From the NCBI GenBank assembly GCA_910588285.1, contig CAJUQB010000009.1:1-64000 (forward strand): a stretch of 64,000 nt of DNA. The letters run 5' to 3'. Position 1 is the first letter of the stretch; every line of letters begins with the position of its first letter. Positions 43,176 to 51,956 of this stretch are shown in pieces. The stretch is from an uncultured Lachnospiraceae bacterium (GTDB lineage: Bacteria; Bacillota; Clostridia; Lachnospirales; Lachnospiraceae). Both the position numbers and the translations under genes were made by a program. Under the pieces are notes generated by a model. The model ran no database searches and was not told the origin of the DNA. It worked only from the letters and a program-made list of their open reading frames with translations.

Positions 43176-44108
43176 CTATTCCTGGAACAGGGGTGTGGAA
43201 TAATACCGATCCCCGCTGTCCGGCAGCAGCGCAACAATGGTTTTCCCTTGATTCACCGGCCTCCTTGCCAGCCGGATGGCTGCCTCCAAGGCTGCGCCGG
43301 AGGAGATGCCCACCAGGATGCCCTCCTTCCTGGCCATCAGCTTACCGGCCGCAAAGGCTTCCTCATTCTCAACGGTCATAATCTCGTCATAAACAGATCT
43401 GTTCAGCACTTCCGGCACAAAGCCTGCACCGATCCCCTGGATCTTGTGGGCGCCTGCCCTCCCCTGAGATAATACCGGCGAGGAGGCCGGCTCCATGGCC
43501 ACCACCTGCACCTTGGGGTTTTGGGATTTCAGGTACTCTCCCACACCGGTGATTGTCCCCCCTGTGCCAATGCCTGCCACAAAGATATCCACCTGTCCCT
43601 CCGTATCCTCCCAGATCTCCGGGCCGGTTCCGCTCCTGTGGGCCATGGGGTTCGCCGGATTGACAAACTGGCCTGCCAGGAAGCTTCCGGGAATCTCCGC
43701 CGCCAGCTCCCGGGCGCGCTCAATGGCACCGCTCATGCCTCTGGCTCCGTCCGTCAGCACCAGCTGTGCCCCATAGGCCTTCAGAATATTCCGCCGCTCC
43801 ACACTCATGGACTCCGGCATGGTCAGCACCACCCGGTATCCCTTCACCGCCGCAATGGCTGCCAGGCCGATCCCCGTATTGCCTGATGTAGGCTCTATGA
43901 TGGTGGCCCCGGGCTTCAAAACCCCGCTGCGCTCCGCCTCCTCAATCATCTTCTTGGCCACCCTGTCCTTGACGCTGCCTGCCGGGTTGAAATACTCAAG
44001 CTTCGCCAGAAGCCTGACCGAAAGCCCCAGCTCCTTCTCAATCTGCAAAAGCTCCACCAGGGGCGTATGCCCCACCAATTCCACTGCACCTTTATAAATT
44101 TTTCCCAT
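43176..44108 (-). CDS. cysK: Cysteine synthase A
   Basis: 310-residue PLP enzyme (O-acetylserine sulfhydrylase). The PLP lysine is in NPAGSVKDRVA, the substrate loop is TSGNTGIGLA, the phosphate loop is GIGTGGTITG, and the C-terminal GISSGAA is present. It makes cysteine from O-acetylserine and sulfide. ATG 44108 is preceded by AAGGGGATC; the open frame before it covers the promoter and is not coding. A near-perfect promoter lies upstream. Confidence 0.95.
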   Translation of the reverse strand: MGKIYKGAVELVGHTPLVELLQIEKELGLSVRLLAKLEYFNPAGSVKDRVAKKMIEEAERSGVLKPGATIIEPTSGNTGIGLAAIAAVKGYRVVLTMPESMSVERRNILKAYGAQLVLTDGARGMSGAIERARELAAEIPGSFLAGQFVNPANPMAHRSGTGPEIWEDTEGQVDIFVAGIGTGGTITGVGEYLKSQNPKVQVVAMEPASSPVLSQGRAGAHKIQGIGAGFVPEVLNRSVYDEIMTVENEEAFAAGKLMARKEGILVGISSGAALEAAIRLARRPVNQGKTIVALLPDSGDRYYSTPLFQE

Positions 44109-44154
44109 AATGATCCCCTTTATAATTCCTACACATTGACTATGATTTATTAGC

Positions 44155-44183
44155 ATTATAGTACTGCCGTACCTCTTTGTCAA
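44155..44183 (-). promoter_or_regulatory. Sigma-A promoter of cysK
   Basis: TTGACA (44183-44178), 17-bp spacer, TATAAT (44160-44155) on the minus strand. The spacer holds a GTAC-GGCA-GTAC dyad that could be an operator. Confidence 0.75.
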
Positions 44184-44231
44184 CATATTTCTTCCGGCTT
44201 ACTCATAAACTGGTAAAAATGGCCGGATGCC

Positions 44232-44264
44232 GTTACTGGAGCACCCGTAAGTGTGAACAGTAAC
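44232..44264. repeat. GTTACTG...CAGTAAC palindromic intergenic repeat
   Basis: Ends GTTACTG (44232-44238) and CAGTAAC (44258-44264) are inverted, with gtgtgaacagtaac at the right side. The ends resemble those at 61055-61226, so they may belong to one dispersed family. Confidence 0.5.
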
Positions 44265-44286
44265 TAACAATCCTCCAGCTGCTTTT

Positions 44287-45645
44287 ATGGGGTCCTTTAT
44301 GCAACAATTCCTTACCCTGCTGGGAAGCTGTACTGCATTTTTGTGGAGCGGCCCGCTCCTGTTCCTGCTTCTCGGCACCCACCTGTATTTTACCCTGCGC
44401 CTGGGCTTCATCCAGCGCTTTCTGCCCAGAGGGATCCGTCTTACCTTTTCCAGGAATGATGGAACAGAGACAGGCGTATCGCCCTTTGGGGCCCTGGCCA
44501 CTGCCCTTGCGGCCACCATCGGCACGGGAAATATCATCGGCATCTCCACAGCCATTGCCCTGGGCGGTCCGGGGGCTGTGTTCTGGTGCTGGCTCACAGG
44601 CCTTCTGGGCATAGCCACCTGCTATGGCGAATGCTTCCTGTCCATGCGCTTCCGCACCAGGCTTGCGGACGGCCAGCCGGCGGGAGGCCCTATGTATGTG
44701 CTGCTGCTGGGCCTGGGCAAAAAAGGACTGGCACGGCTCTTTGCCGCAGCTGCCATTCTCGCCTCCTTTGGCATGGGGAGCAGCGTACAGTCCCATTCCA
44801 TCTACCAGGCAGTGACCGCCTGCCTTCCCGGCAATGCCCGGCTCTCCTCCCTGCTCCCCCACCTGGTTGGCATGGCCACCGCGCTGCTGGCCGGTGCCGT
44901 GATGCTGGGGGGCGCCAGGAAGATTGCAGGCATCTGCACCTTTCTGGTGCCCTTTATGAGCCTGTTCTATCTGGGAGGCTGCGGGTATCTGCTGTTCCTT
45001 CACCGGGATTGGCTCCTTCCCGCCCTGTCTCTGATCCTGAAATGCGCCTTCACCCCCTCTGCCGCCCTGGGAGGCGCAGCCGGCGCCGGACTCCTGGCAG
45101 GCCTACGGGTGGGCATCTCCCGGGGGCTCTTCACCAATGAGGCAGGCTTGGGCTCCATCCCCATGGCTGCCGCCTCCTCCCAGAGCGACTCGCCGACACG
45201 GCAGAGCCTGATCTCCATGACAGGCCCCTTCTGGGATACGGTGGTCATCTGTGCAGTCACCGGCCTGGTACTGGTCAGCAGTATGCTGGCAGAACCGTCT
45301 GTATACCAAAAGATCCCCATGGAGGCCATCTGCTTTACGGCCTTTTCCCGCCTGCCTCTGCTGGGGCCGCAGATCCTGGCCCTGTCCCTGATCCTTTTCG
45401 CCTTTGCCACCATTCTGGGCTGGTGCTGCTACGGGGAGCGCAGCGTCACCTTCCTGGCCGGCGAGCATGGAAAAAAGCCCTACCAGGTAGCGTATCTTGT
45501 CTTCGTCTACCTGGGGGCCGTTATTCCCTTAAAGCTGGTCTGGGATCTCTCAGACCTGCTGAACGCACTTATGATGCTTCCAAACCTTCTGGCTCTGTGG
45601 CTGCTGCGCCGCCAGATCCTGCCGCCCGGCCGCCGGGGGATTTGA
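44287..45645 (+). CDS. Alanine/glycine:sodium symporter (AGCS family)
   Basis: 452-residue membrane transporter with about ten helices. The AGCS signatures are seen: ALAATIGTGNIIGISTAI near the N-terminal half, then GISRGLFTNEAGLGSIPMAAA and WCCYGERSVTFL toward the C-terminus. It imports Ala or Gly with sodium. The start is uncertain: the ATG at 44287 and an ATG four codons later are both weakly supported because no clear ribosome site is present. It stands alone on the plus strand. Confidence 0.9.
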   Translation: MGSFMQQFLTLLGSCTAFLWSGPLLFLLLGTHLYFTLRLGFIQRFLPRGIRLTFSRNDGTETGVSPFGALATALAATIGTGNIIGISTAIALGGPGAVFWCWLTGLLGIATCYGECFLSMRFRTRLADGQPAGGPMYVLLLGLGKKGLARLFAAAAILASFGMGSSVQSHSIYQAVTACLPGNARLSSLLPHLVGMATALLAGAVMLGGARKIAGICTFLVPFMSLFYLGGCGYLLFLHRDWLLPALSLILKCAFTPSAALGGAAGAGLLAGLRVGISRGLFTNEAGLGSIPMAAASSQSDSPTRQSLISMTGPFWDTVVICAVTGLVLVSSMLAEPSVYQKIPMEAICFTAFSRLPLLGPQILALSLILFAFATILGWCCYGERSVTFLAGEHGKKPYQVAYLVFVYLGAVIPLKLVWDLSDLLNALMMLPNLLALWLLRRQILPPGRRGI

Positions 45646-45737
45646 TCCTGCTCCACCGGACACCGCCGGCCCGGCCGCTGGTCCCCTTAAGCATGCTCTG
45701 CCCTGGGCGGGCCGGCTGCCGGGGCTGTTCGCGAAGG

Positions 45738-46415
45738 TCACCGGAGCTGCTCCGGCAGCTGCCAGAATTCCCGGGCCTCCGAAAGGCGCTGGTACAGCTG
45801 TCCGAAAAAATCCTCCTGCCGGTAGGGCGTCAGATAAAACAGACGCAGCAGATATGCCGTAATCTGCCGGTGGAAGGCATCCTCCCCCCGCTGCCGGATG
45901 GCCTCCTCCACATCCAGCAGAAAATAATGCCACTCCCGGATATAGCCTTCGTAGCCCGCTGCATCTGCCTCTCCCAGCCATTTCCGGACCTTGATTTTGC
46001 CGCGGTTTTTATGGCTGCACTCGCCTACCTGTAAAAAGTAGAATACCTTCCCCTCCTCGTACAGCCGTCCCAGGGGGAACAGGCGGCAGATGCCGGGCCG
46101 GAAGGAATGGATGCTGCAGCGTCCCTCTGCCGTCAGGAAGCCGCAGCGCTCCGCCTCCCCGGTAAGCTTAAGGTTGGGCAGGATCACACCGTCCACCACG
46201 CCAAGCTCCAGGTACTGATCCAGCAGCTGCTCTGCCGAAAGGCCCGTGCCCTCCGTCAGGCGGTGCACGTCCAGCGGGTCCAGCACAATGGAACTCCCCA
46301 TGCCGCTGCAGCAGTCCCAGCAGCCCGTGCAGTCCCCGCAGTCCGCCTTCACCATATCGTTCAGGCCATACCGCCTGCCATCGGAAATCTCGTTGATATC
46401 AATGTCACGCTTCAT
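45738..46415 (-). CDS. YkgJ family cysteine-cluster protein
   Basis: 225-residue member of the YkgJ (UPF0153) family. The clustered cysteines CGDCTGCWDCCSGMG near residue 26, then RCGFLTAEGRCSIHSFRPGICRLFP and GECSHK, are the family pattern for binding a metal or Fe-S centre. The function is not known. The family-specific segment PLDVHRL follows the first cluster. A GGAGAA site precedes the ATG. It lies upstream of no obvious partner and converges on the AGCS gene. Confidence 0.88.
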   Translation of the reverse strand: MKRDIDINEISDGRRYGLNDMVKADCGDCTGCWDCCSGMGSSIVLDPLDVHRLTEGTGLSAEQLLDQYLELGVVDGVILPNLKLTGEAERCGFLTAEGRCSIHSFRPGICRLFPLGRLYEEGKVFYFLQVGECSHKNRGKIKVRKWLGEADAAGYEGYIREWHYFLLDVEEAIRQRGEDAFHRQITAYLLRLFYLTPYRQEDFFGQLYQRLSEAREFWQLPEQLR

Positions 46416-46491
46416 TCTGTTCTCCGTTCCAGATTAGCTATCTTCGTAGTGACCTAGTCATTCCACGCCCGTTCTTCCCCAAACAGCCGCA

Positions 46492-47136
46492 TTATTCCTC
46501 CATCAACATTTCATCCACTACATCCGGCAGCTCCCACAGCTCCTGAATCACCGGCACCTGGGCGTCAATCTGCCCATAGCCCGTCCTGGTATGGATGAAA
46601 GGAAGTCCTGCCGTCCGGGAGGCCTCATAATCCCCCTGGGTATCCCCCACATAGACCGCCCGGTCCAGCTGGTTCCTGTCTGCCACCAGGCGGATATTGT
46701 ACCCCTTTGGCTGCCCGGTTCCTCCATAGCTCTCAAAATCGTCAAAATACGCTCTCAGCCCATGGTGCTCCAGGAAGGCTTCAATATATCCCACCTGGCA
46801 GTTGCTGACAATAAACAGGTGGTAGCCCCTGCGCCGCAGCTCCTCCAGCATCTCCACCAGCCCGGAAAAGGGATGTCCCCCATGCTCCCGAATGTAAATG
46901 TTCTCCTGCTCCATGCAGTAAGCCAGCACCTCCCTGCGCCGCTCTGGCTCCACCTCATCAAAAAAAATATCCGCAATCTCATCCATCACCCGGCCCATGA
47001 CGGACTGAATCTGCTCCATGGTGGGCTTTTTCGTGATATCCGGGCAGTCCCTAAGGGCCAGCACCCAGGACTCTGCCACCTCCCTGGAGGAATCCCACAG
47101 CGTTCCGTCCAGGTCAAACAATACTCCTTTTTTCAT
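46492..47136 (-). CDS. HAD family hydrolase (phosphoglycolate-phosphatase-like)
   Basis: 214-residue haloacid-dehalogenase phosphatase. Motif I (VLFDLDGTLWDSS), motif II (FIVSNCQVG), motif III Lys (GQPKGYNI) and motif IV (VYVGDTQGDYEAS) are intact, with a small helical cap between I and II. It dephosphorylates small metabolites; the substrate is unknown. ATG 47136 has GGAGAGA upstream and starts directly at motif I, whereas the open frame beyond is noncoding. Confidence 0.9.
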   Translation of the reverse strand: MKKGVLFDLDGTLWDSSREVAESWVLALRDCPDITKKPTMEQIQSVMGRVMDEIADIFFDEVEPERRREVLAYCMEQENIYIREHGGHPFSGLVEMLEELRRRGYHLFIVSNCQVGYIEAFLEHHGLRAYFDDFESYGGTGQPKGYNIRLVADRNQLDRAVYVGDTQGDYEASRTAGLPFIHTRTGYGQIDAQVPVIQELWELPDVVDEMLMEE

Positions 47137-47315
47137 GTCTATCGTCTCTCCTATTCTATCAAGTCCAAAAAAAGAACTCCACCTATTATACAATATCTGC
47201 TGCACGAAAAGCAATTACTTTGCAGATAAGAATCCGCTGGAATCACAAAAAAGGATGTGAAGCATGGTTTTCAGCAAAATCCATGTCTCACACCCGTTTT
47301 CTGCGCTCTTCCGGC

Positions 47316-47400
47316 AAAAGGCACATTCCTGTCCCGCCCTTTCGGATACAGCCGGCTAAAAAGGCACATTCCTGTCCCGCTCCTTTGGATACAGCCGGCT
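47316..47400. repeat. 43-bp direct repeat, two copies
   Basis: Two units with the core aaaggcacattcctgtcccg and ggatacagccggct start at 47316 and 47359 and differ by a few bases. The core gcacattcctgtccc is related to the repeat at 52-83 and 61195-61226. It lies just beyond the MBL hydrolase stop codon, filling the 262 bp up to the HAD gene. Confidence 0.7.
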
Positions 47401-48232
47401 AAAGCGGCTCCTCCTTATAAATTCTGCGGTAGATAATATTCCCCACCTTTCCGTCCAGCCTGCGGTAGCCCTCCCCGGTCCTTTTCGCCTGAAGGCAGGC
47501 CTGCCCCCGGAAATCCATGGGCACTGCATCTACATTTCCTGAGAATATATCCTCACAGACCTCCAGCACATGTTTCATCATGTCACGGTCTGTCTCCGGC
47601 TCCCCGTGGCTTCGAAATACGGTATGGTATGTTCCTTCTAATTTTTCCGAAACCTCCAGCAGGGTTTCGTAATACTCCTCTACGCTGGAGGCCTCCTCGC
47701 TGAACAGAAAGGTCCCGTCCGTACACGCATCCCCCAGGATCAGAATCCCCTTTTCCCGTATCAGGATTACCATGGAGCCCTGCGTATGCCCTGGCAGGGA
47801 ATATGCATCCACATGGAGCCCGCCCAGGTCAAAGGAGGCCCCGTCCGTAAGATGGGTATAGTGCAATTCTGTTTTCGTGTTCAGGATATCCTCCGTCAGG
47901 GCCGCGGTTTTATCCGGTATTCCCATCCGGATATATTCCAGCCGCTCCCTGGGTTCAATGCCCTTTTGGTATACCGCCTCATCCGCCTCGTTCATATAGA
48001 CCGCATCGAACTGGGCTGCTCCCATGGCATGATCCAGATGCCCGTGGGTCAAAAGAACCGTCAAATCCTTGTGGGACAGCCCCTCTACATAGCTTCTCAG
48101 ATCTCCCAGCCCCACTCCGCTGTCGATCAGCACGGCCTTGTCTTTCCCCTCGATCAGGAACATATTCTCCCCGGAAATACCGGAGATAACGGTGATATCT
48201 TCCTCCCATTTCTTATGGCTGTAATATTCCAT
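47399..48232 (-). CDS. MBL-fold metallo-hydrolase
   Basis: 277-residue metallo-beta-lactamase-fold hydrolase. The metal motif THGHLDHAMG is intact, followed by LPGHTQGSM and LGDACTDGTF with the bridging Asp. The substrate is not readable. It is the last gene of a sugar-transport operon (the carboxylesterase ends 15 bp before its ATG), so it may act on a breakdown product such as a lactone or ester; that is inference. The ATG at 48232 follows GGAGAGGAG. Confidence 0.88.
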   Translation of the reverse strand: MEYYSHKKWEEDITVISGISGENMFLIEGKDKAVLIDSGVGLGDLRSYVEGLSHKDLTVLLTHGHLDHAMGAAQFDAVYMNEADEAVYQKGIEPRERLEYIRMGIPDKTAALTEDILNTKTELHYTHLTDGASFDLGGLHVDAYSLPGHTQGSMVILIREKGILILGDACTDGTFLFSEEASSVEEYYETLLEVSEKLEGTYHTVFRSHGEPETDRDMMKHVLEVCEDIFSGNVDAVPMDFRGQACLQAKRTGEGYRRLDGKVGNIIYRRIYKEEPL

Positions 48233-48247
48233 TTTTCTCCTCTCCAA

Positions 48248-49564
48248 TCAGACAAATTCCCGGATAAAGGGCTGGCTTTTTTGGCAGGGCTTCCATTCCG
48301 GCAGACCCGCTCCGTTGGGATCCCCGGTCTTCATGAAATTGGTCCAGTAATCCAGCATCTGGCTGCTTAAGGCATAGTCCGCTTCCGTGAAGGGCCGCCA
48401 GCAGCGATCCAGGGTGCCGAACATATACCAGAGCTCCGACGAATGCCAGGCTCCCCGCTGATCCCCCGGCAGGCTGTGGGTGAAATAGTAGGTATAGGCA
48501 GGCTTCCTCCCCAGCTCCTCCAGCTTATGGCTAAAGGATAATATCCCATCATACAGCCCGGAATGCTCTCCTGCCGCCACCATTTCCGGCGTGGTCATAA
48601 TATCATCCCTGGTGGAGCCCAGCATATAGGGGATATCCCGGATCTCCCCCCTGTTCATGATATGGTTGTAGGTGTCGTCCAGCACCTTCCCGTCGATGTT
48701 GGGAGCCAAAAACAGCCCAACTGTTGGAATCAGCTTCTGCTCCAGGGGCGCCAGGCACTCCAGAATCTCAGCCGCCGGCTTGGCCCGCAATTCCTCCAGG
48801 CTGGCTGCGCCTGCCAGCTTTACAAATTCCTCCCCCAGAAGCTCCTCCTGCTCCAGGGTCAGGTCATTGTGCAGCCCCGTACCGTAGGAGCCTCCGCTCT
48901 GCATGATTGCCTTTGCAATCATATTTTTGGTGAGCTTTGAGGAAACCAGGGTTTGTGCGCTCATGGCGCCTGCACTCTGGCCGAAAACCGTAATATTTTC
49001 CGGATCCCCGCCAAAGGCATCAATATTATCATATACCCAGGTAAGGGCGCAGATCTGGTCCAGAATCCCGTAATTTCCTGAAATATGCTCCGGATTCTCC
49101 TGTGACAGCCACCGGTGGGCCAGAAACCCAAACAAATTGCAGCGGTATTCCACGCTGACGAGAATGACGCCCCGCTCACAATAGGCCTGGCCGCCGAACT
49201 CCAGCTCCGTGGCGTAGCCGGCCGCAAAGGCACCCCCATGGATCCAGAAGGCCACCGGGAGCCTTTTCCCCTGGGCCTCCTTGGGTGCCCAGATATTTAG
49301 ATACAGGCAGTCCTCGCTTCCGCTTCTGTCAAACATGGGATTGCTGTAAAATTCCGGCGTATACAGATCATCCCTGTGCTGGCTGGCCATACACCGGTTG
49401 GCATATACCGTACCGTCAAGCACACCCTCCCAGGGCTCTGCCGGCACCGGGGCCTTCCAGCGCAGCTCCCCCACCGGGGGCTTTGCATAGGGCACCCTCC
49501 GGTATTCCACATAGGTGTCAAATGCCACCCCTTCTATCTTTCCAAGCTTTGTTTCAACAATCAT
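48248..49564 (-). CDS. Type-B carboxylesterase
   Basis: 438-residue alpha/beta-hydrolase of the carboxylesterase/para-nitrobenzyl esterase family. The nucleophile elbow is FGQSAGAMSAQ, the oxyanion strand is WIHGGAFAAG, the family motif SEDCLYLNIW is present, and the catalytic His is in GAWHSSELWYMFG. No signal peptide is seen, so it is cytosolic. In the operon it lies 16 bp after the second permease gene, suggesting de-esterification (for example deacylation) of an imported glycan; the substrate is unproven. Confidence 0.92.
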   Translation of the reverse strand: MIVETKLGKIEGVAFDTYVEYRRVPYAKPPVGELRWKAPVPAEPWEGVLDGTVYANRCMASQHRDDLYTPEFYSNPMFDRSGSEDCLYLNIWAPKEAQGKRLPVAFWIHGGAFAAGYATELEFGGQAYCERGVILVSVEYRCNLFGFLAHRWLSQENPEHISGNYGILDQICALTWVYDNIDAFGGDPENITVFGQSAGAMSAQTLVSSKLTKNMIAKAIMQSGGSYGTGLHNDLTLEQEELLGEEFVKLAGAASLEELRAKPAAEILECLAPLEQKLIPTVGLFLAPNIDGKVLDDTYNHIMNRGEIRDIPYMLGSTRDDIMTTPEMVAAGEHSGLYDGILSFSHKLEELGRKPAYTYYFTHSLPGDQRGAWHSSELWYMFGTLDRCWRPFTEADYALSSQMLDYWTNFMKTGDPNGAGLPEWKPCQKSQPFIREFV

Positions 49565-49580
49565 AGCTTTTGCTCCTTTC

Positions 49581-50510
49581 TTATTCCTTCACGCCGCCAA
49601 GGGCAATCCCCTTGACAAAATACTTCTGGAAGAAGGGATATACTGCCAAAATCGGAATCACGCCGATCACCGCCATGGCCATCCGTATGGAGGTGCTGGG
49701 CATCTTCTTGATCACCGTAACGGTAGTCATCTGGGATAGGGCCTGTATGTTGGTCATAATCGTGTTCAACAGCTGCTGCAGGCTGTACAGCCGCGAATTT
49801 GTAACATAATACAAGCCGTTGGTCCAGTCATTCCAGTACCCCAAAGACACCAGCAGCCCGATGGTGGCAAAAATCGGCCGTGACAGGGGCATGACAATCC
49901 CAAAGTAGGTCCTCACCTCCCCGGCGCCGTCAATCCTGGCCGCCTCAATCAGGGCCGGATGGATATTCGTCTGGAAATTGGTCCGCAGCAGCATCACGTG
50001 AAAGCCGTTGAGCAGCAGTGTGGGAAGAATCAACGCCAGTATGGAATTTTTCAGGTGGAACACCTGGGTCCACATCATATAGGAGGGCACCAGCCCGCCG
50101 TTAAACAGCATGGTAAAAAACACATAAAAGGAAACGCCCTTCCTTCTTGTATAATCCTTCCTGCTTAAGGGGTAAGCCAGCATGGGGGTAATCAGCAGAC
50201 TGACCACCGTGCCCACCAGCGTCACCAGGATGGTAATCCCATAGGCATTCACAATATTTCCCAGGTTTGTGATAAACAGATACTCATAGGCATACGCGCT
50301 GAAGGCCTTGGGGAAAAAGGAATAACCGTTCTGCATCAACGAGTTTTCCTCGGTAAACGAGCTGACAATCAGCAGCACAAAGGGCAGCACCGCCATCAAC
50401 GACATCACGCACAGCACAAAATGGCATGCGCCCTGAAATATTTTCTCGCCGCGCCCCTGTACCCCGGAGCCGGCAAAATCCTCTTCACTTCTTTTTCTAT
50501 CCTTACGCAT
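49581..50510 (-). CDS. Carbohydrate ABC permease, LplC/YtcP-like
   Basis: 309-residue inner-membrane permease with six helices and the EAA loop (EAARIDGAGEVRTYFGIVMPLSRP) that docks the ATPase. The N-terminal tail (about 25 residues) is charged. It pairs with the LplB-type permease 11 bp upstream. No ATPase gene is in the operon, as is common for this class of CUT1-like systems that share an MsmX-type ATPase encoded elsewhere. Confidence 0.93.
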   Translation of the reverse strand: MRKDRKRSEEDFAGSGVQGRGEKIFQGACHFVLCVMSLMAVLPFVLLIVSSFTEENSLMQNGYSFFPKAFSAYAYEYLFITNLGNIVNAYGITILVTLVGTVVSLLITPMLAYPLSRKDYTRRKGVSFYVFFTMLFNGGLVPSYMMWTQVFHLKNSILALILPTLLLNGFHVMLLRTNFQTNIHPALIEAARIDGAGEVRTYFGIVMPLSRPIFATIGLLVSLGYWNDWTNGLYYVTNSRLYSLQQLLNTIMTNIQALSQMTTVTVIKKMPSTSIRMAMAVIGVIPILAVYPFFQKYFVKGIALGGVKE

Positions 50511-50521
50511 CCTGACCCTCC

Positions 50522-51871
50522 TTAGAACATTGCACTTTCCTGATCTACCTTACGTACAATTCCATTGGCAACAAGCACCACCACAAAGCCCACTACGGAC
50601 TGGAACACACTGGCTGCCGACGACATGGATATATTGTTCAGCTGCAGGAGACTCCGGTAAACATAGGTATCAATGGTCTGGGTGGTCGCATACAGCGCCC
50701 CCGCATTCATGGGCACCTGCAAAAACAGACCGAAATCCGAGAAGAAAATCCTTCCCACTGCCATAATGACCAGGGTAATCACCGTTGGCTTTAGCAAGGG
50801 CAGGGTCACCTTAAAAATCTGCTGCAGCTTGCTGGCCCCGTCTACATGGGCCGCCTCATACAGGCTCCGGTCAATACCGGAAATAGAGGACAGGTAGATG
50901 ATGGAGCTGTACCCCACGCCCTTCCACAGGAAGACAAAGACCAGGATAAAGGGCCAATAGGCAGGCTCGTTATAAAAATTAATGCTGTTTTCCCCCAGCA
51001 GGGATTTGTTAATCAGTCCGGCCTCATTGCCCAAAAAGGCATAGACAATATAAGAGATAATGATAATGGAAATCAGCTGGGGCAGCAAAATCGCTGTCTG
51101 GTATGCCTTCTTAAACCGCTTGGAAATGATTTCGTTCAGCATAATACCAACAATGATGGCAAAAATATTTCCCAGGATAATAAAAGCCAGATTATAGAGG
51201 ATCGTATTTCTGGTCATAACCCAGGAATCCGAGGATGCAAATAAATATTTGAAATTCTCGAATCCAATCCAGGGACTGTTCCAGATCCCAACCGAAAAAT
51301 CAATCTTTTTGAAGGCAATAAAAATGCCGAACAGCGGGCAATAATTATTCACCAGCAGATAGATACAGCCGGGTAATACAAAAAAATCCAAGGGGCCGAT
51401 GACCCGATTTTGATACAGGATATGCAGCGTCCGGGCAATCAACAGGGCGCCCAGCAGAGCCTCCAGCCAGATTCCATAGGCCAGCCCGTGCTTCTTGGTC
51501 TCCCCTAAGATGTACTCTGCCTGCATGGTAAAAAAGATACTTCCGGCAAACTGTAAAATGCCTGCCGCCAAAAGAAGATAGGCCCCCACGCGCACCTTTT
51601 TCACGATGGGAAATACCAGGGCAGCAGCCACTGACAGAAGAATTGCCAGAACCAGAACCGCCATAATGCCCGTTGCCGGCACGGTGGCCGTCCCCTGCTG
51701 AATCTTATGGGTGGTAAAAAAACTGATCCCGCTTAGTACATACGTCTGCTTTTTATAGGTATATTCCGCAAAGGGAAGGAGCATACACAGAACGGACAGT
51801 ACCGCAACGAGAAGCACATCAAATAATATTTTCCCCTGAACCGGGAGAATCTGTATTTTCTTTTTCTTCAC
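50522..51871 (-). CDS. Carbohydrate ABC permease, LplB-like, with extra N-terminal helices
   Basis: 449-residue permease. The C-terminal about 300 residues match LplB-type permeases (YEAAHVDGASKLQQIFKVTLPLLKPT is the EAA loop). Unlike the usual 300-residue proteins, residues 1-150 add about four extra membrane segments. The start is GTG 51871, with GGAGG six bases upstream. It lies between the binding protein (85 bp) and the partner permease in one operon. Confidence 0.9.
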   Translation of the reverse strand: MKKKKIQILPVQGKILFDVLLVAVLSVLCMLLPFAEYTYKKQTYVLSGISFFTTHKIQQGTATVPATGIMAVLVLAILLSVAAALVFPIVKKVRVGAYLLLAAGILQFAGSIFFTMQAEYILGETKKHGLAYGIWLEALLGALLIARTLHILYQNRVIGPLDFFVLPGCIYLLVNNYCPLFGIFIAFKKIDFSVGIWNSPWIGFENFKYLFASSDSWVMTRNTILYNLAFIILGNIFAIIVGIMLNEIISKRFKKAYQTAILLPQLISIIIISYIVYAFLGNEAGLINKSLLGENSINFYNEPAYWPFILVFVFLWKGVGYSSIIYLSSISGIDRSLYEAAHVDGASKLQQIFKVTLPLLKPTVITLVIMAVGRIFFSDFGLFLQVPMNAGALYATTQTIDTYVYRSLLQLNNISMSSAASVFQSVVGFVVVLVANGIVRKVDQESAMF

Positions 51872-51956
51872 AACTGCCTCCGAATTTTATGAATCTTTCC
51901 TGCATTTTGACTGGGGGAGCAGACCTCCTGCCCCCCCTTTTCTCCTTTTCAACCGG

